Assembly: GCF_003610535.1 (NCBI RefSeq)
Contig: NZ_RAPN01000001.1
Location: 3,583,320-3,647,319, forward strand
Direction: 5' to 3'
DNA length: 64,000 nt
Source of the DNA: Mangrovibacterium diazotrophicum
GTDB taxonomy: Bacteria; Bacteroidota; Bacteroidia; Bacteroidales; Prolixibacteraceae
Shown here: one piece after another, positions 36,192 through 44,745 of the stretch
Numbering within the stretch: position 1 is the stretch's first letter
Layout: each line of letters begins with the position of its first letter
Notes under the pieces: generated by a model
What the model was told of the DNA's origin: nothing
Seen by the model: the letters and a program-made list of their open reading frames with translations, nothing else
The model's database searches: none
Program-made: the position numbers and the translations under genes

Positions 36192-37667
36192 ATGAAACAA
36201 CACCTTTTTTCTTTTTCGCTGAAAGAGATCACCCGTTCACCCTCTTTCGGACGAAGCATTGCGACTACGGTCATGCTCGTTTTTCTGGCGCTATACTTTA
36301 CTGCGGTTTTCTTGGCTTTTGGACTTTTGATTATTCCGAGAGCGTTGACTGAGAAATTCCCTGGTCAGGAACTAACCAGCATGCTGAACAGTTATCTGTT
36401 AATCTATTTTGCGATCGATTTAGTGATGCGACAACTATTACAAAGTTTGCCCACCATCAGCTTCAAACCGTTTATTATTTTGAATATTAAACGGCGGCGA
36501 ATTGCCACCTATTTGCTCAACCGGTCGGTTTTGCATTTTTTCAATCTCCTGCCTTTTTTCATGATCATCCCACTGTTCTTTCGTCTCGTGGTGCCTGATC
36601 ATGCTGGAGCCGGAGCGGTTTACTGGTTAATTGCCATTGTGCTATTAATCATGACCAACCATTTCCTCACGACATACTTGAAATGGTGGATCAACGAGAG
36701 CAGTTACGGGTTTTATGTGTTTGCTGCGGTTTTCGTGGCGCTTTATGCTGCAAATTATTTCGGCTTGGTGGATTTGACCGGTGCATTTGGACGATTGCTG
36801 GACACGACGATTCAACAGCCTTTGATTCTGCTTGGATTGGCGATTCCTCCCGTTCTGTTTTATTGGCTCAATCTGCGTTACCTGATGTCAAATTTGTACC
36901 TGAACCTGGTTGAGAAGAAGCAAAAGGACTCAACGGTGCGAGACTTCAGTTGGATGAGTGAACTGGGTGAGTATGGCAAATTCATTTCCTTGAACGTTCG
37001 GATGATTTGGCGAAATAAGCGTCCCCGAACCCAGTTTGTGATGACTCTGCTATTTCTGCTCTACGGATTTCTGATTTATAAAGATGTTGACAAAGGAATA
37101 CCTGAAGGAATCTTGATTTTAGGAGGGTTGATCATGACCGGTATGTTTTCAATCTCCATCGGTCAGTTTTTCCCAGCTTGGCACAGTCGCTACTACGCGA
37201 TGCTGATGACCCAGAATTTCAAAATGAAGCAGTTCCTTCAAGCCTTTTATTACATGAACCTGATTGTGTCGTTCATCTATTTCCTGGTCACTTTGCTGTA
37301 CGGATTTATGGATATTCGGATCGTTTATTTCAATACCGCCCTGTTTTTCTACCACATTGGTGTGAATCTGAACCTGATCTTGCTGTTCGGTTCTTTTAGT
37401 AAAAAGGCGGTCGATCTGGGAGGTTCGGCGATGTTCAATTACCAGGGAATGGGGGCCACGCAATGGCTGATCGCATTCCCGCTGCTCATCGGGCCGATCC
37501 TGTTTTTCTACCTGTTTAAATGGGCAACAAATTCCAACCCGGCATTGATTATTTTGGGTCTCCTGGGAGTTGTTGGGATTCTGCTTCAGCCTCACTTATT
37601 TAATTATTTCGAAAAGTCATACAACAAACAAAAACATCGCCTCATCCGCGATTATAAAAACTCCTGA
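36192..37667 (+). CDS. DUF5687 family ABC exporter membrane protein
   Basis: 491-residue membrane protein with about twelve hydrophobic segments, in the DUF5687 family found next to ABC ATPases in Bacteroidota. The basic loop SFKPFIILNIKRRRIATYLLNRS may contact the ATPase. The gene is 28 bp after the lamin-tail gene and ends 2 bp before the ATPase gene, so the last two form one transporter. Substrate unknown. Confidence 0.85.
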   Translation: MKQHLFSFSLKEITRSPSFGRSIATTVMLVFLALYFTAVFLAFGLLIIPRALTEKFPGQELTSMLNSYLLIYFAIDLVMRQLLQSLPTISFKPFIILNIKRRRIATYLLNRSVLHFFNLLPFFMIIPLFFRLVVPDHAGAGAVYWLIAIVLLIMTNHFLTTYLKWWINESSYGFYVFAAVFVALYAANYFGLVDLTGAFGRLLDTTIQQPLILLGLAIPPVLFYWLNLRYLMSNLYLNLVEKKQKDSTVRDFSWMSELGEYGKFISLNVRMIWRNKRPRTQFVMTLLFLLYGFLIYKDVDKGIPEGILILGGLIMTGMFSISIGQFFPAWHSRYYAMLMTQNFKMKQFLQAFYYMNLIVSFIYFLVTLLYGFMDIRIVYFNTALFFYHIGVNLNLILLFGSFSKKAVDLGGSAMFNYQGMGATQWLIAFPLLIGPILFFYLFKWATNSNPALIILGLLGVVGILLQPHLFNYFEKSYNKQKHRLIRDYKNS

Positions 37668-37669
37668 TC

Positions 37670-38395
37670 ATGATTGAAATTGTAAACCTCATAAAAGCCT
37701 ATCAAAAAGAAATCGTTCTGAATATTGAGGAACTGAAGATTGAAAAAGGCCAGCTTTTCGGCTTGGTTGGAAACAATGGTGCCGGTAAAACAACCTTGTT
37801 TAACCTGGTGCTAGACCTGATTGTGCCGTCAAAAGGGCAGGTAATCAGCCAGGGAATTGTCGTTCAGAAATCGGATGACTGGAAAGCATTTACCGGTGCG
37901 TTTATCGACGAGAGCTTTACCATTGGATACCTGACACCCGATGAATATTTCACTTTTGTGGGTGAGCTTCGAGAAATGAATCAATCGGACCGGGAGATTT
38001 ATTTGAAAGAGTTTGACGAATTTTTCAATGGTGAGATTCGTGGAAAGAAAAAGTTTATCCGCGACTTGTCGAAAGGGAATCAGAAGAAAGTTGGCATTGC
38101 AGCCGCGATGATGGGAAAACCGGAAGTAGTTGTTTTGGACGAGCCTTTTGCCAACCTCGATCCTAGTTCTCAGTACAAACTGCGTACACTCATTAAAAAG
38201 CAGGCGGCGGAACAGGGTACAACTTTCCTGATCTCGGGGCACACCCTCGACAACATCACCGAAGTTTGCAGCCGGATTGTCATCCTTGAAAAAGGAAAAA
38301 TAGTGAAGGATGTACCAAAAACGGAAACAACGCTAAAGGAATTGGAAGCCTTCTTTGCCGGTGTGTTGGAACCCGAAAGCTTCACCATAGATTAA
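37670..38395 (+). CDS. ABC transporter ATP-binding protein
   Basis: 241 residues. Walker A GNNGAGKTT near 34-42, signature LSKGNQKK near 137 (a variant of LSGGQ), Walker B VVLDEPFANLDP near 155-166, H-loop SGHTLD. This is the NatA/CcmA-like exporter type. Partner of the DUF5687 protein immediately upstream. Confidence 0.92.
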   Translation: MIEIVNLIKAYQKEIVLNIEELKIEKGQLFGLVGNNGAGKTTLFNLVLDLIVPSKGQVISQGIVVQKSDDWKAFTGAFIDESFTIGYLTPDEYFTFVGELREMNQSDREIYLKEFDEFFNGEIRGKKKFIRDLSKGNQKKVGIAAAMMGKPEVVVLDEPFANLDPSSQYKLRTLIKKQAAEQGTTFLISGHTLDNITEVCSRIVILEKGKIVKDVPKTETTLKELEAFFAGVLEPESFTID

Positions 38396-38717
38396 ACATA
38401 CTATTTTTTTCAGGTAGAGCTGCTTGCTTGGACTCCGTTTTACGGCTGGTAGTCCATGCGTGCAGCTTTACTTATTTTTAGCACCAGGATGATGCTGTTG
38501 AATAACAGCGTCATTAACATACTTCTTGTTAAGTAATTCGGAAACAGCGCGCCAAATGTTTGCGTATAACCATATGTAAATCCCTCCGAAGCGCATGAAC
38601 TGTGTTCATAGTTTCCGCAACGGAAACGTTACTCCGTCGTTCAACTGTTCTGCATTGGAACCTCCTTTGAACAAATACTGATTCATTTTTTATGTTTTAC
38701 GATAAAAACCAAAAGTC
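38396..38717. other. Gap between the ABC exporter and tonB, with structured elements
   Basis: No gene. It contains the long hairpin at 38414-38471 (listed separately) and a short hairpin GTTTCCG-CAA-CGGAAAC at 38611-38627. A promoter for the tonB gene is expected in the last 100 bases, but none matching the consensus well was found. Confidence 0.5.
38414..38471 (+). terminator. Multi-stem hairpin after the ABC exporter operon
   Basis: Outer 10-bp stem GTAGAGCTGC / GCAGCTTTAC, a 5x5 internal loop, a 6-bp stem TGGACT / AGTCCA, then CCGT-TTT-ACGG. It is followed by TTATTTTTAG. It lies 19 bp past the ATPase stop. Best explained as a large terminator; a structured RNA is possible. Confidence 0.5.
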
Positions 38718-39416
38718 ATGGAAGTCAAAAAGTATCCACGTGTCGATTTGGATCGCTATCACAACTTTTTTGTTGAGATTGGACTTGTTTTGGCTTTGGG
38801 AATTTGCTTCATAGCATTTGAATGGAAAACTCCTGTAAAGGAAGTTGAGACTTTAGGTGGTGTAAGCGTACAGGAAATAGAGACAGAGATAATTCCCATA
38901 ACCAGACAAGAACAGGTTCGGCCTCCGGAACCCCCGCCACCACCCAAGGTTGTTGAGGTTCTGAACATTGTCGCCAACGATGTTGAGGTTGAGAATGAAC
39001 TTGAAATTGAAAGTACCGAGGCCGATGAGGCAACGGTTATTGAAGTTACTCCGATAGCGACAACAATGGCGCACGAAGTAGAAAAGGAAGAAAAGGAAGA
39101 TCCGATTTTCTACATTGTCGAGGAAATGCCCCAGTTTCCGGGTGGTGACATCGCGTTACGCAAATTTATTGCCGATGCCATTAAGTACCCGGTGATTGCT
39201 CAGGAAAATGGGGTGCAAGGAAAAGTGTACGTAAATTTTGTGGTCGGAAAAGATGGGAAGGTCACGGATGCCAGGGTTATTCGGAGTGTTGACCCATCGC
39301 TGGATAAGGAAGCTTTGCGGGTAGTCAACAGTCTTCCGCGCTGGAAACCGGGTTTGCAAAGGGGTGAGCCGGTTCGGGTGTCATTCAGTGTGCCGATTAG
39401 TTTTGTGTTACAATAA
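38718..39416 (+). CDS. TonB-family energy transducer
   Basis: 232 residues. One N-terminal membrane segment near 20-38 (FVEIGLVLALGICFIAFEW), a Pro/Glu-rich periplasmic spacer (PPEPPPPPKVVEV) and a C-terminal TonB domain of about 90 residues (FPGGDIALRKFIADAIKYP, GKVYVNFVVGKDGKV). It carries proton-motive energy to outer-membrane receptors. It is not accompanied by ExbB/ExbD, which must be elsewhere. Confidence 0.92.
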   Translation: MEVKKYPRVDLDRYHNFFVEIGLVLALGICFIAFEWKTPVKEVETLGGVSVQEIETEIIPITRQEQVRPPEPPPPPKVVEVLNIVANDVEVENELEIESTEADEATVIEVTPIATTMAHEVEKEEKEDPIFYIVEEMPQFPGGDIALRKFIADAIKYPVIAQENGVQGKVYVNFVVGKDGKVTDARVIRSVDPSLDKEALRVVNSLPRWKPGLQRGEPVRVSFSVPISFVLQ

Positions 39417-39439
39417 TAGTGGAAATGGGTTGATTAATG

Positions 39440-39466
39440 AAGGCTGTCCGTCGGACAGCCTTTGTT
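39440..39466 (+). terminator. Terminator of tonB
   Basis: AAGGCTGTCCG-TCGGACAGCCTTT: perfect stem of about 11 bp followed by TTGTTATTTC. Confidence 0.85.
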
Positions 39467-39523
39467 ATTTCTTAAGTTTTGCGTTTGAACAAGCGGATGG
39501 GAACCGTTTTTAGGCGTTCGACC

Positions 39524-39531
39524 TATCTTTG
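39524..39531 (+). promoter_or_regulatory. -7 box just before the tandem ABC ATPase gene
   Basis: TATCTTTG ends 5 bp before the ATG at 39537, so the transcript would start at or next to the start codon (leaderless). The -33 match (TTTTTAGG area) is poor. Confidence 0.5.
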
Positions 39532-39536
39532 TAGCC

Positions 39537-41066
39537 ATGAAAACTACAAGCAGTATTGTTGCACGTTCGCTCGTGTTGCGCAGTGGCATGACCACCATTC
39601 TAAACGACATTTCATTTACATTGAATCCGGGGGAATCGATGGCGATCACCGGCAGTTCGGGGAGTGGGAAAACCTCCCTGGGGCGATTGTTGGCCGGGCA
39701 GATTTTGCCAAGTTCGGGGGAGTTGAAGATTGAAGGAGAGATCAGTCGCGTGATGGTGGATCAGCAGGATCATTTCCTGTCACTTTCGGGGCAACGCAGT
39801 ACCTACTACGGGCAGCGTTACGAGAATCAGGGCATGGAAAACAGTCCATCTATTCAGACTTATCTGGAGAAAGTGGCCGCGAAAGCCGAAGTTGCTGATG
39901 CGCCTGCGGTAATCGACGAAGTGATGGAAACGATGCATATCGATCATTTAAAAGATCGGAAGCTGCTTCAGCTGAGCAATGGCGAACGTAAGCGAACGCA
40001 ATTGGCGGCGGCACTGCTTCAGAAACCAGATCTGATGGTGCTCGATCAGCCTTTTGTTGGCCTGGATGTGGATTCGCGGGCGAAGCTGACTGCCTTGATT
40101 CAAAAACAGATGCAAACGGGTATCTCATTCGCTTTGATTTGTTCGCCGAAGATGATCCCGGAAGGGGTGTCCCAGGTTATTGAATTGCATGAAGGACGCC
40201 AGCTGCAATGTTGTACGCCTGGTGAGTTCCAGTCGAAGATTGCACCGTCGGCTAGCGTTAATGAGCCGATTGCTCCTGAATTGTTTAAAGGTTTGGTGAA
40301 GCACAACGAGCAGTTTGAGCAGGTTGTTGGCATGAAAAAGGTGCAGGTAACCATTGGAGGAAAACAGATTTTAAAAGATATTGACTGGCAGGTGAAACCC
40401 GGCGAGCAGTGGGCTTTGCTGGGACACAACGGCGCAGGAAAGTCAACTTTATTGAGCCTGGTAACGGCTGACAACCCGCAAGGCTATGTGAACGACCTGG
40501 TGTTGTTTGATCGCAAGCGCGGCTCGGGTGAAAGTATTTGGGACATTAAAAACCGGATTGGATTTGTGTCGCCGGAGTTGCACCAGTACTTCCTGCGTGG
40601 CGAAGGGATTTTCAATACCATTCCCGGTTTGCAGTCGAAGTCGCACGGGCATTACGATGCGTTGAGTTGCATGGATGTGATTGTCTCCGGCTTTAAAAAC
40701 GAGATTGGTTTTGCCAGTCAGCCAACCGATCTGGAACGGGATTTGGCTGAGCGCTGGTTCCCGGTTTTGGGCCTGTCGCATTTGCAGGATCGCTTGTTTG
40801 TTCAGGCGTCGTTGGGCGAACAGCGGGCATTGCTGTTGGCTCGCGCGTTGGTAAAATCGCCTTCACTTTTAATACTGGATGAGCCTTGCCAGGGGTTGGA
40901 CGAGGTGCAGACCAGTCGTTTTGTGAATTTGCTGGAGCAGGTGTGTCAACATTTGAATACAACGATGGTTTATGTGACGCACCACCGCAACGAAATTCCG
41001 ACTTGTGTGTCGAAACTGCTGGAGCTTGAAGGTGGTCAGGTGAAGTTAAACGGTACATTTAACTGA
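39537..41066 (+). CDS. Tandem ABC ATPase protein (ModF-like)
   Basis: 509 residues with two complete ABC domains and no membrane segment. Domain 1: Walker A GSSGSGKTS (near 39), signature LSNGERKR, Walker B LMVLDQPFVGLD. Domain 2: Walker A GHNGAGKST (near 297), signature ASLGEQRA, Walker B LLILDEPCQGLD. The layout resembles ModF/PhrA-type proteins, whose role is unclear. In domain 1, Gln replaces the Walker B catalytic Glu (LDQP), so that site may bind but not hydrolyse ATP well. Confidence 0.85.
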   Translation: MKTTSSIVARSLVLRSGMTTILNDISFTLNPGESMAITGSSGSGKTSLGRLLAGQILPSSGELKIEGEISRVMVDQQDHFLSLSGQRSTYYGQRYENQGMENSPSIQTYLEKVAAKAEVADAPAVIDEVMETMHIDHLKDRKLLQLSNGERKRTQLAAALLQKPDLMVLDQPFVGLDVDSRAKLTALIQKQMQTGISFALICSPKMIPEGVSQVIELHEGRQLQCCTPGEFQSKIAPSASVNEPIAPELFKGLVKHNEQFEQVVGMKKVQVTIGGKQILKDIDWQVKPGEQWALLGHNGAGKSTLLSLVTADNPQGYVNDLVLFDRKRGSGESIWDIKNRIGFVSPELHQYFLRGEGIFNTIPGLQSKSHGHYDALSCMDVIVSGFKNEIGFASQPTDLERDLAERWFPVLGLSHLQDRLFVQASLGEQRALLLARALVKSPSLLILDEPCQGLDEVQTSRFVNLLEQVCQHLNTTMVYVTHHRNEIPTCVSKLLELEGGQVKLNGTFN

Positions 41067-41109
41067 TTAAATTCAGCTTTCGCGGTCGTGCAGAAGCGAC
41101 AAAATCGGT

Positions 41110-41117
41110 TATTTTTG
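41110..41117 (+). promoter_or_regulatory. -7 box of the dapF-like gene
   Basis: TATTTTTG matches TAnnTTTG and ends 24 bp before the ATG at 41142. No clear -33 box. Confidence 0.45.
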
Positions 41118-41141
41118 TTCAAAACATTTCAATCTGATCCA

Positions 41142-42008
41142 ATGAATAACAACTTCTTTGTAAAATCACATGGTCTGGGTAACGACTACATTGTGATGGA
41201 CAGCCACAAGACGGATTTCGAATTTTCGGTAAAAAACATTCAACTCATTTGCGATGTCCACTACGGAATTGGCTCCGACGGCATCCTGGTGCTGGTTGAT
41301 TCAACAAAAGCCGATTTCGGTTTGCGCATTCTGAATCCCGATGGATCGGAAGCTGAAAAGAGCGGTAACGGTTTACGTATTTTTGCCAAATTTCTGTTCG
41401 ACTACGGCTATACGACAAATACGTCATTCTCGATTGATACCCTCGGAGGAGTTGTTCGGGCGGAAGTGATTCAGCAGGAAAAAGGAAAAGCCCGCATGAT
41501 TAAAGTTGACATGGGCGCCGCCATTTTCGAGGCTGGGAAGGTTCCGGTTAAAAGTGAGCAGGCGGAATGTCTGGATGAATTGCTGGAACTGGACGGAACA
41601 AGTTACAGGATCAACTGTGTTTCGGTGGGCAATCCGCACTGTGTTGTTATCAAGGACGAGTTAGAGGTGGACGAGATCATGAAATACGGAACGCAGATTG
41701 AAAATCATACGAAGTTTCCGAACCGCATCAACGTACAGTTTGCCAAAGTGATTTCGCCTGATTTGGTCGAAATCCTGATTTGGGAACGTGGTGCTGGCTG
41801 GACCCTGGCTTCGGGCAGTTCGTCGAGTGCCGTTGCCGCTGTTATGGTGAAGAAAGGACTGACGAACCGCAAGCTGACGATGAAAATGCCGGGAGGTGAG
41901 CTGAAGCTGGAGATCGACGAAGACTGGCAAATTCACATGACCGGTGAAGTGCGCGAGATCGCATCAGGCGTTTTGAGCGCAGAGCTGCTAGACGAGCTAA
42001 TTGGATAG
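41142..42008 (+). CDS. DapF-like diaminopimelate epimerase homologue lacking both catalytic cysteines
   Basis: 288 residues from ATG 41142 (FVKSHGLGNDYIVMD). The family interconverts LL- and meso-diaminopimelate with two Cys. Here the first site reads NPDGSEAEKSGNGLRIF, with Ser where CGNG is expected. The second reads ERGAGWTLASGSSSSA, with Ser for the Cys of CGTG. The fold, including GNPHCVV, is otherwise complete. The codons are AGC and TCG, so a single base error cannot explain both sites. It lies upstream of lysA, which suggests a lysine/DAP role, but activity must differ or another DapF must exist. Confidence 0.75.
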   Translation: MNNNFFVKSHGLGNDYIVMDSHKTDFEFSVKNIQLICDVHYGIGSDGILVLVDSTKADFGLRILNPDGSEAEKSGNGLRIFAKFLFDYGYTTNTSFSIDTLGGVVRAEVIQQEKGKARMIKVDMGAAIFEAGKVPVKSEQAECLDELLELDGTSYRINCVSVGNPHCVVIKDELEVDEIMKYGTQIENHTKFPNRINVQFAKVISPDLVEILIWERGAGWTLASGSSSSAVAAVMVKKGLTNRKLTMKMPGGELKLEIDEDWQIHMTGEVREIASGVLSAELLDELIG

Positions 42009-42031
42009 AACAGAATAAGTACTATTATAGC

Positions 42032-42064
42032 AGTGAGGGTTTCGCTTTAAGTGGAGCCCTCACT
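42032..42064 (+). repeat. Dispersed hairpin repeat, copy 3
   Basis: AGTGAGGGTTTCGCTT and AAGTGGAGCCCTCACT pair over 16 positions including several G-T wobbles, with a one-base loop. TATTTTTATC follows. It shares the GGGTTTC.CTT / AAGTG.AGCCC core with copies 1 and 2. It could terminate the dapF-like gene. Confidence 0.7.
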
Positions 42065-42188
42065 ATTTTTATCAGATTTGTTTGAAAGATTCAGGCAAGG
42101 GTTGAACAAAAATGCTAAATATTTGTCAATTCAAGCGGTAAAACAAACAAGCTGTATTTGATTCAAAACGATACGACCAATTTATGGT

Positions 42189-42196
42189 TATCTTTG
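42189..42196 (+). promoter_or_regulatory. -7 box of lysA
   Basis: TATCTTTG, 31 bp before the preferred lysA ATG. No consensus -33 at the usual spacing (a TTTG lies 28 bp upstream). Confidence 0.5.
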
Positions 42197-42227
42197 TCAC
42201 TCCAAAGTGAGAGAAAAGTCAGAAACG

Positions 42228-43529
42228 ATGGAATTAGTAGAAGCATTTAACAAACAGAAAAAGAATATGATCGGTAAAAAATTACCCTTTACAAAAGAAC
42301 AAATAGAGAAAGTAATTGAGACGCATCCGACGCCTTTTCACATTTACGATGAGAAAGCGATGATGGAATACGCGCGTTACTTCAACGAATCGTTTTCATG
42401 GAACGAGGGCTTCAAAGAGTACTACGCGATTAAAGCTGCTCCGAACCCGTATTTGATGAAGTTACTCCGGAAAGAGAGTTTCGGGATTGACTGTAGCTCG
42501 ATGGCCGAGTTGATTTTGGCTGAGCGTTTGGGAATGCGTGGCGAGGAAATCATGTTCACTTCGAACGATACGCCTGCTTACGAGTACCAAAAAGCGATGG
42601 AGTTGGGTGCGATCATCAACCTCGACGATATTAAGCACATTGATTATCTGGAAAAACATGCCGGAATTCCGGAGCTGGTTTGCTTCCGTTACAATCCGGG
42701 TGCCTTGAAAGAAGGAAACATCATTATTGGTAATCCTGAAGATTCAAAATACGGTTTCACCCGCGAACAACTGTTCGAAGGTTACAAACGTTTGGCGGCG
42801 AAAGGTGTAAAACGTTTCGGTATTCACACTATGGTGGCATCAAACGAGTTGGATGCACATTACTTTGTTGAAACTGCTGACATTATTTTCGATACCATTG
42901 TTGACCTGTCGAAAGAACTGGGAATCCGTTTCGAGTTTGCCAACCTGGGTGGTGGTATCGGTATTCCTTATAAAAACGAACACAAGCCGGTTGACCTGAA
43001 AATTGTGAGCGAGGGCATTAAAGAACGCTACGAAAAATACATTGTGGCAAATGGTCTTGATCCGTTGAAGATCTTCTTTGAATCGGGCCGCGCCATTACC
43101 GGTCCTTACGGATACCTGGTTTCAGAAGTGCTGCACATTAAAGAAACTTACAAGAAATACGCCGGGTTGGACAGCTGTATGGCTAACCTCATGCGTCCAG
43201 CATTGTACGGTGCTTATCATCACATTACTGTTTTGGGTAAGGAGAAAAGTGCGTGCAACACCATTTATGATGTAACCGGTTCGTTGTGCGAAAACAACGA
43301 TAAGTTTGCGATCAACCGTCTGTTGCCTGAAGTAGAACCGGGCGACCTGGTTGTGATTCACGATACCGGTGCTCACGGTCACTCCATGGGATTCAACTAC
43401 AACGGTAAGTTACGTTCGGCCGAATTGCTGCTTCGCGAAAATGGCGAGGTGGTTCAAATTCGTCGTGCAGAGACCTTGGAAGACTACTTCGCAACGCTTG
43501 ATTTCGAAGGCGTCAAAGATTTTGAATAG
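42228..43529 (+). CDS. lysA: Diaminopimelate decarboxylase
   Basis: 433 residues from ATG 42228; alternatives are GTG 42207 and ATG 42267 (MIGKKLPFTKEQ). PLP enzyme of fold type III making lysine from meso-DAP. PLP Lys in YYAIKAAPNP, Gly-rich phosphate site NLGGGIGIPY, Arg in FESGRAITGP, Cys/Glu of SLCENND and the Tyr of MGFNYNGK. It belongs to the branch with HTMVAS in place of HVGSQ, known from Firmicutes and Bacteroidota. It lies after the dapF-like gene but has its own -7 box. Confidence 0.9.
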   Translation: MELVEAFNKQKKNMIGKKLPFTKEQIEKVIETHPTPFHIYDEKAMMEYARYFNESFSWNEGFKEYYAIKAAPNPYLMKLLRKESFGIDCSSMAELILAERLGMRGEEIMFTSNDTPAYEYQKAMELGAIINLDDIKHIDYLEKHAGIPELVCFRYNPGALKEGNIIIGNPEDSKYGFTREQLFEGYKRLAAKGVKRFGIHTMVASNELDAHYFVETADIIFDTIVDLSKELGIRFEFANLGGGIGIPYKNEHKPVDLKIVSEGIKERYEKYIVANGLDPLKIFFESGRAITGPYGYLVSEVLHIKETYKKYAGLDSCMANLMRPALYGAYHHITVLGKEKSACNTIYDVTGSLCENNDKFAINRLLPEVEPGDLVVIHDTGAHGHSMGFNYNGKLRSAELLLRENGEVVQIRRAETLEDYFATLDFEGVKDFE

Positions 43530-43550
43530 ATCTTGAGATTAAAATAGACA

Positions 43551-43578
43551 GCCGGGATACGAAAGTTTCCCGGTTTTT
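43551..43578 (+). terminator. Terminator of lysA
   Basis: CCGGGA...TCCCGG stem with a GAAA-containing loop, followed by TTTTTTATT. Confidence 0.85.
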
Positions 43579-43586
43579 TATTGCCA

Positions 43587-43620
43587 TTTGTTCTGTAATT
43601 AAAGCCTTTTCGTACATTTG
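43587..43620 (+). promoter_or_regulatory. Promoter of the glycosyltransferase-tsaC pair
   Basis: TTTG (43587-43590), 22 bp, TACATTTG (43613-43620). The -7 box ends 5 bp before the ATG at 43626, predicting a leaderless transcript. Confidence 0.6.
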
Positions 43621-43625
43621 AAACC

Positions 43626-44744
43626 ATGACGATGCCGCTAAAAATTGGTTTTGATGCGAAGCGCGCCTTCCTGAATTCGACTGGTCTTGGAAGCTACAGC
43701 CGAAATACGATCGACGCATTAAATACCTCTTTCCCCGAAAATGCCTACTACCTTTATAGTCCGTCGGTAAATCCGCTTATTTATTCGCCTCAAAAGCCCT
43801 TGGTAACTGTTGCTCCAAGCGGGCAATGGTGGAAAAGTGTGAAGCCGGTTTGGCGAACTTACAAGGTGACGGAACTGGCACAAAAAGTTGGGTTGGACGT
43901 TTTTCACGGTCTGAGCCAGGAGTTGCCGGTTGGTTTGGGAAAAGCAGGAATTCGGTCGGTGGTTACCTTTCACGATCTGATTATGATGCGCTATCCGCGG
44001 TTTTACAGGGCTGCCGATCGTCGGATTTATTACCGGAAATACAAATATGCACTGAAGGTGGCCGACCGGATTATCGCCATAAGCGAGCAAACCAAGAGCG
44101 ACTTAATTCATTATATGAATGTGGACGAGAGCCGGATTGACATGCTCTACCAGTGTATCAACCCGCTGTATTTTGCGAAAAGTGCGGAGGAAGACATTGA
44201 ATTAACTCGGCTGAAGTACCGGCTTCCGCATCAATTTATATTGGTGCCGGGAACGATTGAAAAGCGGAAAAATCAGGAGCAGGTGCTTCGTGCTATCGTT
44301 GAGGGCGGAATTGATTTCCCGATTGTCGTGGTTGGGGCGCAGACGGCTTACTTTAAAACATTGAAACCGCTCATCCGACACTTGGAAGGGCGAATTCTAT
44401 TTTTAACACAGGTGATGAATGATGAGTTGAGCCACATCTACCAAATGGCGTATTTGACTATTTTTGCGTCGTTGTTTGAAGGCTTTGGATTGCCGGTTGC
44501 CGAAGCACAGGCGTGCGGGTGCCCGGTGCTGACTTCAAATGTGAGTTCGATGCCGGAAGCGGGCGGTGACGCTGCTTTGTATGCCGATCCGGAGAAGGCG
44601 GAAGAGATTGCGAACGGTATTTGGCTTTTGCTGTCGGATACGGCGTTGCGGGACGAAAAAGTACAACTCGGTTACCAAAATGCGGAACGGTTCAGGCCCG
44701 AGCAATATGCCCGTGGGTTAATGGAAATATATCAAAAACGATAA
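43626..44744 (+). CDS. Family 4 glycosyltransferase
   Basis: 372 residues, GT-B fold of the GT4 type. N-terminal acceptor domain (IGFDAKRAFLNSTGLGSYSRN) and C-terminal donor site with EGFGLPVAEAQACGCPVLTS (EX7E motif). Probably adds a hexose to an envelope glycan. No other polysaccharide genes are next to it. The stop is 1 bp before the tsaC ATG, so the two are co-transcribed. Confidence 0.88.
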   Translation: MTMPLKIGFDAKRAFLNSTGLGSYSRNTIDALNTSFPENAYYLYSPSVNPLIYSPQKPLVTVAPSGQWWKSVKPVWRTYKVTELAQKVGLDVFHGLSQELPVGLGKAGIRSVVTFHDLIMMRYPRFYRAADRRIYYRKYKYALKVADRIIAISEQTKSDLIHYMNVDESRIDMLYQCINPLYFAKSAEEDIELTRLKYRLPHQFILVPGTIEKRKNQEQVLRAIVEGGIDFPIVVVGAQTAYFKTLKPLIRHLEGRILFLTQVMNDELSHIYQMAYLTIFASLFEGFGLPVAEAQACGCPVLTSNVSSMPEAGGDAALYADPEKAEEIANGIWLLLSDTALRDEKVQLGYQNAERFRPEQYARGLMEIYQKR

Positions 44745-44745
44745 C

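Noticed and set aside
38608-38617. ATAGTTTCCG, a half-site of the TetR operator, upstream of tonB
   Set aside because: One 10-mer match is expected by chance in a window this size, and the second arm is absent.
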